From contig BFEA01000037.1 of assembly GCA_003427395.1 (NCBI GenBank), forward strand, positions 4,707,477 through 4,762,970: a stretch of DNA of 55,494 nt, in the 5' to 3' direction. Below are positions 43,000-51,865 of this stretch, in pieces. The DNA is from Chara braunii. Its lineage: Eukaryota > Streptophyta > Charophyceae > Charales > Characeae. The notes under the pieces were generated by a model. The model was given only the letters and a program-made list of their open reading frames with translations, was not told the DNA's origin and did not search any database. Made by a program: the position numbers and the translations under genes. Within the stretch, counting starts at the first letter, position 1. Every line of letters begins with the position of its first letter.

Positions 43000-43415
43000 C
43001 GTAGCCTGCAATCACTTCGGGCGCTGTTCACTGGAGTTCTTCTCTAGTAAACCACCAATCTTCGCTGGGATCAATATGGTGTCTGAATCTGACACGATAC
43101 TCCATCCTTGGCTTTGGAGGTTGGCTTTGGCGGTCGGCCTCTGCCGGGAGGTTTAGGCACTGGCATCACCCGATGCTCCACAATTTCATCGATGTCGACT
43201 TCGCCATCCATGGTTGGGGTTCACATTGATCGTCTGGACGGAAACTGTGCAGTTTCTGCGAAAGGTGCCAGCTTGGAGGCGTGAAATACTAGGTGTTTAC
43301 GTAGGTGGGCAGGGATGCTAATGACATAGGAAGGTCCATCTATCTGATCCCCCACTATGTCTAGGACCTCCCAGGGACCAAAGTACTGAAGCATTATTTT
43401 TTGGGAAATTCCCAA
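43000..43415 (-). pseudogene. E4: integrase C-terminus and chromo-like tail
   Basis: 43415-43221 encodes SQKIMLQYFGPWEVLDIVGD, VISIPAHLRKHLVFHASKLA, the integrase C-terminal SH3-like domain and its linker. Downstream in a different frame (about 43210-43030) is IDEIVEHRVMPVPKPPGRGR followed by a shadow of a chromodomain-like segment (RFRHHIDPSEDWWFTREEL). Frame breaks separate the pieces. End of the E3/E4-family Pol. Confidence 0.7.
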
Positions 43416-43521
43416 CTCCTCACCTAGTTCAGATGATTTTAACCCAGACTTTGTCCTCTACGTGAAAGTTAGAAGGCCGTCTATGTTTGTTCTCACATGC
43501 GATCATAGCATCCTGAGACTT

Positions 43522-44200
43522 CTAATGTGTTGAAAGGCCTGCTGTAGCATACTTGACAGCAAATTCTATGCTGCCAGGTGCTGCAGTTGGCTGATCCTCA
43601 GGTAGTAGGAAATCAAGGGCGGATTTGGGCTTCCAACCAAGATGCAGTTGGTTGGGAGTCGTGCCATTAGTGCTGTGCACAGCGTTGTCGTACAGGCTGG
43701 CGATGAGAGGTAATTTTTCCTCCCAGTCATCCTGGCTTGGCTTGATGTAATGCCGAAGCAGGTGCTGCACTACTCGGTTCATCTGTTCCGCCTGGCCATT
43801 TGACTCAGGGTGATTCCCTGATGTCATTTGCAGTCGGGTGCCCATCTGTTGACCCATACTCTGCCACAGTTCGCTGGTGAAGCAAACGCCCCTGTCACTA
43901 ATGATGGACTTGGGCAATCCAAAGTCCCGTACTCAGTTATCCATAAACAGCTTGATGACATAGTCGGTCTTTGCTGTTTCCGGCATGGCGATCAGTCTAG
44001 CGTATTTGGTAAATCGGTCCACTATGACAAAGATGTGTCTTCTTGCTGGTCACAAGAGCATCCACGAAGTCAATGGACACACTTCGCCCAGGACCATCAG
44101 GAATAGGCAAGGGCTTGATAAGCCCAAGCGGAGGCTTAGTCCTAGGTTTGTCCCGTTGGCAAACCTGGCAAGTCTTTCTTCACATCTTGCATCATAGAAG
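43522..44200 (-). pseudogene. E4: integrase catalytic core
   Basis: 43917-43522 reads LPKSIISDRGVCFTSELW-type sequence with the second catalytic Asp, then SGNHPESNGQAEQMNRVVQH with the catalytic Glu, then DDWEEKLPLIASLYDNAVHS and GWKPKSALDFLLPED. The upstream part (43920-44200) holds the first-Asp region and zinc module in broken frames (GRSVSIDFV-type sequence near 44070; TCQVCQR-like near 44160). Catalytic residues seen in the open part are intact although the gene is broken. Confidence 0.8.
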
Positions 44201-44238
44201 GCCACCAGAATCTTTGCACTAGGTTAGCTGAAGTCTTC

Positions 44239-44990
44239 TTATAACAAAAATCCATCATGACATTCTCCTAGAAACAAACTACGCAAAGACTCCCTATCCG
44301 GCACACACAGTCGTTTATTCCTATGCTTCTCAAGAAACGGCAAGCCATTGACTACCGTAAATTCGTCAGAAGTGACTTTGTCCTTAGCTTCTAACTTACG
44401 GATGATCTCTGGCGTTACTGTATCTTCCCGATAGGCTTCCACCAAAGATTGAGCTACATCGTCACATATATCAAACTCAGTTATTAGAGTGCCTAGATAA
44501 TCTGCCCTTCGCGATAGTGCATCAGCCAACTTATTGTATTCTCCCTTTAGAGGGTCGAGCTTGAAGTCACACATGTCTATGACTTCAATCCACCTCTTCA
44601 AGGCGTCCAAGAGTACAGGCTGTGTCTTGATCCAACGCAACGTCTCATGGTCACATGCCACGTAGAATAATCTGCCTAAGAGGTAGTGCCTCCAATGGAC
44701 TAACGCTCTATAGAGGGCATAGAGCTCGCGCTCGTACGTGGACTTAGCTAGTTTTTGAGATGGCATCTTTTTGCTCATGTACTTGATGAGCCTCAACTTT
44801 TTCCCCTCCTTTTGCACTAGGACCATGCCTATGCCATATTGGCTGGTGTCTATGGTCACAACAAGGGCTGCTCAGGATCTGAAAGTTTGAGGACTTCATA
44901 GTGTGTCAGGGCACACTTCAATTTCTTGAAGGCTGCCTCACACTCTTTCGTCCACTCCTAAGGGGTGTTAAAGCGAGTTAGGTAGGTTAA
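44239..44990 (-). pseudogene. E4: RNase H domain and integrase N-terminal linker
   Basis: The long frame 44859-44239 (206 codons) carries RNase H: TIDTSQYGIGMVLVQKEGKK (first Asp), STYERELYALYRALVHWRHY (Glu), FYVACDHETLRWIKTQP (second Asp), then GEYNKLADALSRRADYLG. The spacer ends in PFLEKHRNKRLCVPDRESL. Before it (44990-44870), EWTKECEAAFKKLKCALTHYEV lies after an in-frame TAG where the family has Trp. Active-site residues are preserved, so this domain decayed later or more slowly than RT. Confidence 0.85.
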
Positions 44991-45000
44991 AACACCAGTA

Positions 45001-45137
45001 CCTCCTAAAAGTGCTCCGCGTTAACAGCTAGCCAAAAATGGAAATCGCGCCGTTTCCACTTGGCTGAATAGGGCCTACCGGCCCAGGCCCCTTCATCCCA
45101 AAAGCCACGCCCGTTAATGAGGAGCACTTTTAGGAGG
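45001..45137. mobile_element. 137-bp Tc1/mariner-type MITE with TA target duplication
   Basis: Left end CCTCCTAAAAGTGCTCC (45001-45017) and right end GGAGCACTTTTAGGAGG (45121-45137) are perfect 17-bp inverted repeats, extendable to about 24 of 27. TA flanks both sides (44999-45000, 45138-45139), the target duplication of Tc1/mariner elements. The interior also folds (AGCCAA..GGAAA with TTTCC..TTGGCT; GGGCCT..AGGCCC). It interrupts E4 Pol between RT thumb and RNase H, so it inserted after E4. Confidence 0.9.
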
Positions 45138-46130
45138 TAATGGTGGTTTAACGAGGAAGCTACATTACTACAGTTTTTGACAAACGGACGATAGTAGCCA
45201 GTCATCCCCCAAAACGACCGGACCTCGGTAACAGTCTGCGGTCTGGGCCAGTCACGTATGCTGGCCACTTTGGCATCGTCTGGCCTCAACCCATCCACAA
45301 AAATCTCATGACCCAGGTATAAGATTTTGGTGCAATCGAGCTTACATTTCTCCAAGTCAACTTTGTACTGGTGTCGCCGAAGGAGACCTAACACTAAAAT
45401 TAGATGCTCGGTGTGTTGCTCTACAGTCCTACCAAAGATCAGGATATCGTTGAGGTACACGACGATAAACTTGTCTAAGTAGTCATGAAAGATCTTGTTC
45501 ATCGCTTGCTGGAATGTTCCAAGATCATTGCATAGAGCACAAGGGCATCACCACAAACTCGTACAGAACGTGCATGATCTGAAAGGCGTTTTTGTCCTCG
45601 TCCTCAGGTCTAATAGCAATCTGATGGTATCCGGACTTCAAATCTATTTTTGTGAAGTACCGGCATCCCCGCACTCGATCCAGGAGATCGTCAATGCGGG
45701 GTAGGGGCTCCACATTTTTAACGGTGATGGCATTGAGGCCCCCATAACCAATGCACATCCTTAAGGTGCCCCCCTTCTTTGGAACAAATAGGACTAGTGC
45801 ACCGTAAGGGAAGGTACTAGGCTGAATCCATCCCTTCTCTCTAAGCTCTTTAAGCTAGCGGCGGAGCTCATCTAACTCAGCAGGAGACATCCTATAGATT
45901 CGTCCTCTACCAGGGGCGACTTCTATCGCGTGGACAATCTCCGTTTCGACCACACCACTGGGCTCCTAAAAAAGGTCTGGATATTGTGCAACGACTGCTT
46001 CTATCTTTGGGGGTGATTTTACGGCCTCCCCTTTCTTGGAGACAAAGACTAGGTACATGCCCTCCTCGCGATTCTGCTTATAATAGTTATAAAAAGAAGA
46101 TGCACACATTCAGCCATAGTTCTCAACTAC
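45138..46130 (-). pseudogene. E4: reverse transcriptase, motif C mutated to YLND
   Basis: Starts beside the region similar to E3 (MYLVFVSKKGEAVKSPPK near 46060). 45758-45525 encodes MCIGYGGLNAITVKNVEPLP, motif A YFTKIDLKSGYHQIAIRPED and FVVMPL. The frame breaks around motif B (about 45525) and resumes at 45502: MNKIFHDYLDKFIVVYLNDI, with Asn in the first catalytic Asp position (codon 45449-45451), then LYLGHEIFVDGLRPDDAKVA and EVRSFWGMTGYYRPFVKNCS, cut by the MITE at 45137. Polymerase-dead. Confidence 0.9.
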
Positions 46131-46140
46131 ACCCGCACCT

Positions 46141-46289
46141 AAAATCCCGAACCTACATGCCCATGCGCGCCACTATTTTCCGAGCCTTTTGCATGAGGGT
46201 ACCTGCAATGGGAATTTCGGAAGTGGCACTGGTGCCACCGGTCTGCCTGAACTGAAAAAAGAAAAGAAAAGAAAAGAAACAAACAAACA
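46141..46289. other. E4 upstream border and short spacer
   Basis: Sequence similarity with E3 ends near 46140. (GAAAA)-type A-rich sequence (46256-46280) follows. A long minus-strand frame, 46840-46139, crosses three unrelated repeats and is not a gene. Confidence 0.5.
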
Positions 46290-46665
46290 TGCCAACGAGC
46301 AATGATATCGTGAAAGGACGTCATGGAGGTCATAAGCAAATGATCACTTTCCTGAATGCATCTGACCACTATTACAGCGAGAGGGAAACATTGTTGTCTC
46401 CTTTTTTTCTCGTTTTGTTTTTTTTCTTCCCGACCCTGCCAGCAAGCCAACGCATATTCCTCTTGGTCAAAACGCCCTCGCTGAGGGCATACTCGCACTA
46501 GCCACGTTGAAATGCATCCGACCACTTTCACGGCCAAAGTGTTGTTGGCTTTTTTTTCTTTTTTCTTTTTTTTAAGAGTTCGAGAGTCCTCCTCCCCGTG
46601 TTCTACGTTCTGCTGAAGTACCCTCACTGAGGGCAAACTCGCACGAGTACTCCAAACAATGTATC
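46290..46665 (+). repeat. Second cluster of the T-rich GCCCTCGCTGAGGGC hairpin repeat
   Basis: Three units with AATG(C/T)ATC(T/C)GACCAC, a T-rich middle, and the hairpins GCCCTCGCTGAGGGC (46470) and ACCCTCACTGAGGGC (46620) followed by A(T/A)ACTCGCAC. Related to 21340-21720, in the same orientation. Confidence 0.7.
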
Positions 46666-46666
46666 C

Positions 46667-48070
46667 ATGTGGCGGACCCACCAGGTGTGGTGCTCCGCCT
46701 GGGATAGAGATGGAGATGGAGGAAGAAGGGGGAGCGAGATGGCACATCGCAGCTCCTACGCTAGACTCCAATGCATGAACTCCAAAGTGTGCGAATGTAG
46801 AATTATCCGAAAAAAAGACAACAGCTTGGGTATACCCCAACGAACTGACTGGACTCGACTGGACTGGACTGGCTGGTACCGACAGAGGTATCGGCCTGGA
46901 CTGGACTACGCCGAATACACAGGCCTGTAAGAACAGGCCAAGAGGCTGGTCTCACAGGCCAACCAGAGGTCCGCTACACGATCCTCGGCCTGTGATGGAT
47001 CGCCTAGTCCAAGAAGCGAAGCTCTACCAAAGAAAAAGAAAACCTGAGTAGTCTAGGATGCGGAGGAAGCTCCATGCTAAGTCCATGCGATGCAACCTAA
47101 GATAGAAAATGTCACAAAAACAGCAATGTCACAACTAAAAGCCTAACTGGAAGCAGAAGCAACTAACTAGCATACATGTCCTAGGAAAGCAGAAAGTAAT
47201 AACAACTAGATCCTAAAATGTTGGAGACAGTAGCCTCAGTCTGGAAATAACTGACTAGTGTATAAGTCATAAGAACAGCAAAAGCAAAACAACTAAAATC
47301 CTAACAATGTCAGAGGCAGTAGCCTCAGTCTGAGTGCAACAAAGCAACAACAAGGCAACCATATGTCACAGGAGGAATGTGTGGCAAACCAAAGGGTGGG
47401 ATGCTCTCTGAGGGTGGCGAATGCAGCCTAGGGGTCGATAACTCCTAAGGGCATCCACACATAATGACAGGGGAACACATGTCATTAGGCTCAATGAGGG
47501 TAGGGAACCGGGAACGAACAAAACCAATGACCCTAACAGATAGACCACCAGGGCGGGTAATGCTCGACTAAAGGGGTGACCGCTATGGAGGGTTGACCAC
47601 GCAAGGGAACAAGGGAGCCTGGTATACTGGGCGCACCTAGATGAAGCATGTCAGGCTGCCTAACTAGGGCGTGAGGCCCGGCAGAGGGTAGAAAAAGTGA
47701 TGCGTAAGGGAATCATGCTAACGACTCCTTAGGTGGGGGAAGTCGGAGCTGGATCCGTAAGCTGGGAAGCCAAGGCAATGCTACGGTCCCGATGCCTATG
47801 CGTATACCGAGGGAGACCCCAACTCAGAGGAACCCGGAGAGGGGAGACCATCATGTGACACAACCAGGGTACCGTACAGGGTAAGGTGGTAAGAGAGTGA
47901 CGACGTCTGAAGTAGGCAGAGCTGATCATGACGAAGTTCATCAAGCTGACGATTACGTCCATGATGAGAAGTTTGGAATGCCGTCGATGAGGAGCCGCAA
48001 CGTCGACGAGCTGAAGTGGCAAAACTGGAGTGGATGGAGTACTGAGAAGTCAAAGACATGGGAAGATAAG
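46667..48070 (-). repeat. E2 terminal untranslated region / LTR candidate
   Basis: Colinear with 31174-32450. It starts TGGCGGACCCACC, forming a hairpin with GGTGCTCCGCC. GGACT-type pentamer repeats lie at 46845-46880, followed by TACCGACAGAGGTA, a small hairpin also seen as TACCAACAGTGGTA at 31376. ACCGGGAACGAACAAAACCA and similar text runs to the chromodomain end. Confidence 0.65.
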
Positions 48071-48076
48071 TCAGAG

Positions 48077-48916
48077 TCAATCGTCGTATCGAGCAGGACG
48101 ACGACGAGTGCGTTGTGGACGCTCAGAAGCATCCGGCTGCCGCTGAAGGTCTGCCTCAGATGAAGCAAGCTCAACTTCAACGGTCTCCTCAACTGAGGGA
48201 GGAGGGTCGATGGGCCGAGGAGGAGTAGTCAGCCCAGCACGACGAGCACGGTCATAGGTACGCACCAACATGCGAGCGTGCTGCAAGTGCTCGAGGGGCT
48301 CCCAAGTAGCCTCCTCATCAGGGTAACCCTTCCAACGTACGAGATACTCGACATGGGGAGGGTTGTCGTCGGTGACTCGGCGACCAATGATGTCTGAAAC
48401 GAGGAACTCCTCGTGGCCGTCCACCATGATGGGTGGAGGGCGCTCGTATGGTCGTCCAACGAAACGCTCGGATGGTCTGCGATAAAAGGGACGCAGTAAT
48501 GAGACGTGGTAGACATCATGCACACGAGTCTGGCGTAGGTACTCTGGCAGCTTCACACAGAAGCTGACCGAGCTAAAAGCCGTATCAGAACCGGCGGCTT
48601 GGAGAATGCGGCATGGGCCAAAGAAGCGACATCGAAACTTGCAAAGCGTGTCCGCTTCGAGCTGTAAGTGGCGGGCGTCGATAAGCACATCATCACCGAC
48701 TTTGAATGGATGATCCATCCTCGATCGGTTCGCACGTGCTGCCATGTGAGTCTGGGAAGTGGCTATGTGCTCATGCGAGGTCTTCATAATCGACGTCATG
48801 TGTGCAACCCAATCATACAGCGAGGGACAACTCGTGTCGGGGTGCATCTGTGACGGTCGAAGGAAATCCGCGGGAACACGAGGGTGATAGCCGAGGTCGC
48901 AATAGTAAGGCGACAT
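48077..48916 (-). pseudogene. E2: integrase C-terminus and chromodomain (279-codon open frame)
   Basis: Right to left: MSPYYCDLGYHPRVPADFLR (end of integrase core), RANRSRMDHPFKVGDDVLID, FRCRFFGPCRILQAAGSDTA, SLLRPFYRRPSERF, then MVDGHEEFLVSDIIGRRV and the chromodomain core EYLVRWKGYPDEEATWEPLE, ending with a Pro/Arg-rich tail, RPQRTRRRPARYDD. This is the longest intact Pol segment in the window and shows no stop. Chromodomain integrases of this group bind modified histones to steer insertion. Confidence 0.9.
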
Positions 48917-49633
48917 CCCCGTGGCTGGAGAGACGGCGTGCTTGTAGGCTATCTCCGCGTGGGCAAGATGAAGATCCCACTGCTGGTCGTCACAAACAAC
49001 TTTTCGAAGAATATCTCCGAGAGTCCTTTTCGTGACCTCGGTCTGACCATCAGTCTGAGGATGGGAAGACGAGGAAAACCTGAGTTGGGTGCCGTATACC
49101 TCGTGGAGCCGTCGTCAGAATCGGTTGGTAAAGCGCGGATCACGGTTAGATATGATGCTTAGAGGTAAGCCGTGGTCACGCACGACTCGGTCAAACACGA
49201 TGTCGGCGACCTCACCTGCACTGATGGCATAGCGGTACGGAACAAAGCGTGCGCGCTTCGTGAAGCGATCGACGACGACCAGGATAGCATTATGACCTCG
49301 GGGGGTGGGAGGACGAAGAGGACCGATGAAGTCCATCGAAATGGACTGCTAACGACCCCAAGGGATAGGAAGAGGTTAAAGGAAACCATAAGACAGGTGG
49401 TTCGCACTGTTCACCTCCTGACAAGTGGGACACTCTGCTACGTAGTCCTTCACAAAGTCCTTGCGCTTCAGCCAGACGTACAGGCGGCTCACACGAGCCA
49501 ACGTCTTGTGGAAGCCCATATGATCGGCGGCTGCCTGGACATGGAACTCTGCTACTGCCCGGACATGTAGCTGTCCAGTGGAGGGAACGCAAATATGGGG
49601 CTCTTTGATGCCCTGTGAACCGTGCCAGTACAC
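48900..49633 (-). pseudogene. E2: integrase zinc module and catalytic core, active site altered
   Basis: 49633-49376: KEPHICVPSTGQLHVRAVAE, HMGFHKTLARVSRLYVW and ECPTCQEV, the HHCC zinc module. 49336-49115: MDFIGPLRPPTPRGH (first Asp), VVVDRFTKRARFVPYRYAIS, then IISNRDPRFTNRF, where the second catalytic Asp of the usual SDRD is Asn (codon 49145-49147). A TGA replaces Trp at about 49114-49116. Further on, SSHPQTDGQTEVTKRTLGDI keeps the catalytic Glu, with DDQQWDLHLAHAEIAYKHAV leading into the 48916 frame. Defective. Confidence 0.85.
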
Positions 49634-49639
49634 AAGACC

Positions 49640-50400
49640 GTTGTCCCCGAGAGAGTAGTTCAGGACGGTCTTGCCACTTCGAAGAGTCGCATGGATGTCA
49701 TGATAGTTGGGGCAAGTGGCGGTACTGAATGCGAAACTCGTCGATCACCGACTGGTGGACGGTGGTGACCAAGATGCAGCGAGCCGGATCTGGTCGAGAT
49801 CATGGTCAGGGCGTCGGGATAAGGCATCTACGACCCGCTTAGTCTCACCCTTAATGTGCTCAATGGTGAAACTAAACTCGGATAGGTCGCGCCACCAGCG
49901 AACCCGTCGAGGAGTGAGCTTCGGCTTTGTTAGAAAAGCCTGGACAACAGAGTTGTTCATGTGCACCGTGAATGGTGCCCCGTGCAGGTAGTGACGTCAG
50001 TGTCGAGCGGCATAAGCTACTACGAGAACCTCACGTTCATCAGCAGTGTAGTTTATTTCGACGGGCAGGAGCTGACGAGAATAAAAGGCTGTCGGACAAT
50101 CACGTGAGCGAAACTCGACAGTGCCGTCCTCGGTGATGGTAGGAAATAATTAATAGAAGGTTCGTAAGTAGTTGGACGAGTAGACGTCAGGCGGGAGGCA
50201 GTGGCAAGGGTAAGGGGTGGGAAGCGAGGGATACGAGGATGAGAGGAATCAGGACTCAGGAGAGGGAAAAATTTGAGAAAGCACTGCTCCTACAGCAAAG
50301 TCTGACGCATCGGTGGTAAGGATAAAAGGTCGATCAAAATCGGGTACGGTGCACATATCACCGCCTTCTTGAGGGTGTGGAAGGCGTCCTCGTGGAGGGG
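49640..50400 (-). pseudogene. E2: RNase H domain
   Basis: Reading left from 50400: TLKKAVICAP, then FDRPFILTTDASDFAVGAVL with the first catalytic Asp (about 50330-50270) and a stop after PSPES. A Ser/Pro-rich insertion of about 150 bp follows, then EDGTVEFRSRDCPTAFYSRQ, NYTADEREVLVVAYAARH (Glu) and a TGA. 49966-49745 encodes VHMNNSVVQAFLTKPKLTPR, where the family has TDH; the third catalytic Asp is therefore Asn. VDALSRRPDHDLDQIRLA ends the domain. Present here but wholly absent in E1. Confidence 0.8.
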
Positions 50401-50625
50401 TGTCCAAGCCCATGGCGGGTTCTTCTGGAGGAGGGTGGAGGTAAGGACGTAGGAATACCTAGTGTATCCCTAGATGACATTACTACAGCAGCTAGTGAGG
50501 CCTAGGAAGTTGCGAAGCTGCTTGGCGGATGTGGGGACGGACCACTCCGCAATATCAATGATTTTCGCGTCCTCCATGTGGAGACCCTGGTCAGACACGT
50601 AGTATCCTAAGAACGGGGATCGAGA
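50400..50625 (-). pseudogene. E2: RT remnant, palm and fingers deleted
   Basis: The thumb/connection is present: FLGYYVSDQGLHMEDAKIID and SVPTSAKQLRNFLGLTSCCS. Immediately upstream (about 50610-50625) the text switches to HHQAPYRLSIP, the segment that should precede the RT fingers. Motifs A, B and C are missing. By comparison with E1, about 0.5-0.55 kb was removed. Confidence 0.85.
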
Positions 50626-51865
50626 GTCTGTAGGGTGCCTGGTGGTGAACACAATAGAGAGGCACAAGCTGGATGGAATGCTCGACGTTGCGCATCGGTG
50701 GGATGCAGGCGTACGAGAACGACGATGGGAAAACGTTGTGGTACTCTCGACCGAGGTCACGAATTGTGGGCTACAGGTCGGTCGTATAGCGTGCGAGTTC
50801 CTCAGCGTCAGCGTCAGTGCGCGACGGCGGGGTGGACTCGACGGGCGGCGGAGGGAGGGAAGTAGAGATGGGAGCCATGGAGATAGAACGAGGATCTGGC
50901 TCCAGAGAGATGAGCTCGGCGTCTGGATAGGGTGGATCATAGTGCAAGAGATCCGTAACGTTCACCGTAAAGAAGGTGACGCCGTCCTGTCGGATGAAGT
51001 GAGCGAACTGCCGAGGCGAGGTGACGGTGATAGTAGGAGATGGTGTGGGCACGGAAGGCTCCGGGGGAGGAGGATCGGGACGTGATGTCCCAGTGGTACC
51101 TATGAAAAGTACGCGATACGTCTATCCAAACTTCGTTTTGAGAACGAGAGTGTTGGTCGCCCAATCGGCCTCAGTGCTACGGAACCGATGAGACCACGGA
51201 GTACCGAGAATGAAATTGTACCTCATCTCCATCACATCGAAACGTGCAGAGGAGCGGTGGCGACGAGAAGCCGGGGGACAATCAGTCGGCTCGAGAGTGA
51301 GGAAGAAAGGGAGATCGGTGACCATCTGATCGAAGAAGCGCTGGGTTTTATCATCCCCTAAGGTGACAGAGATGGGAGTCGAAGACCCTGTCGTGGGTAA
51401 GTAGGCTTCTTTCACCACACGTGGGTGAATAAAGTCGCCCTGAGAGTCGAAATCCCACAACGTTGAATACACCCTCGTGGAGGTCCCTAGTCGTACTAGA
51501 ATGATCGGGAGGGTGCAATCAGGGTCAGAGAGGATGGTGAGAAGGTGACGCAGTGCAGCGACATGGAGGGTGAGTCGCTCCTGACGAGCCTGGAGCATGC
51601 TCAAGTCCAGAAGAGAGGACACAACGTCCTCGCAAGTCGCAAGCTGCTCGCTGCAACGGGCTAAGCGAACGGCTCCAAGCGTCGGTAGTCGCGGAAAGGT
51701 AGGAGGGGAGACGGTGGTCTGCGGAGGCACAGACGGCACTACGACAGAGGGTTGAGTACACTCTGTCGGGTCCTGCGATACCTCAACTTCAGTAGCGAGA
51801 GGGGCGAACCGCGATGGGCATGTCTGGAAGCCATCTATGGAGGAGGGCGCAGGTGTACACTGCAC
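50625..51865 (-). pseudogene. E2: retropepsin-like protease and RT linker
   Basis: 51865-51122 is open for 247 codons: RLARCSEQLATCEDVVSSLL, YSTLWDFDSQGDFIHPRVVK, TTGSSTPISVTLGDDKTQRF, RYNFILGTPWSHRFRSTEAD. DFILGTPW is the retropepsin C-terminal signature. At the active site, the family DSGSQG-type motif reads DFDSQG, so Ser and Gly after the catalytic Asp are changed. 51052-50771 (frameshifted) encodes SPTITVTSPRQFAHFIRQDG, VNVTDLLHYDPPYPDAELIS and the Pro-rich linker, then DLxxEYHDVFPSSFSYACIP before RT. Confidence 0.85.

Noticed and set aside
46139-46840. 233-codon minus-strand open frame
   Set aside because: It crosses the E2 terminus, the T-rich hairpin repeat and the E4 border; no conserved segment, so a chance frame.
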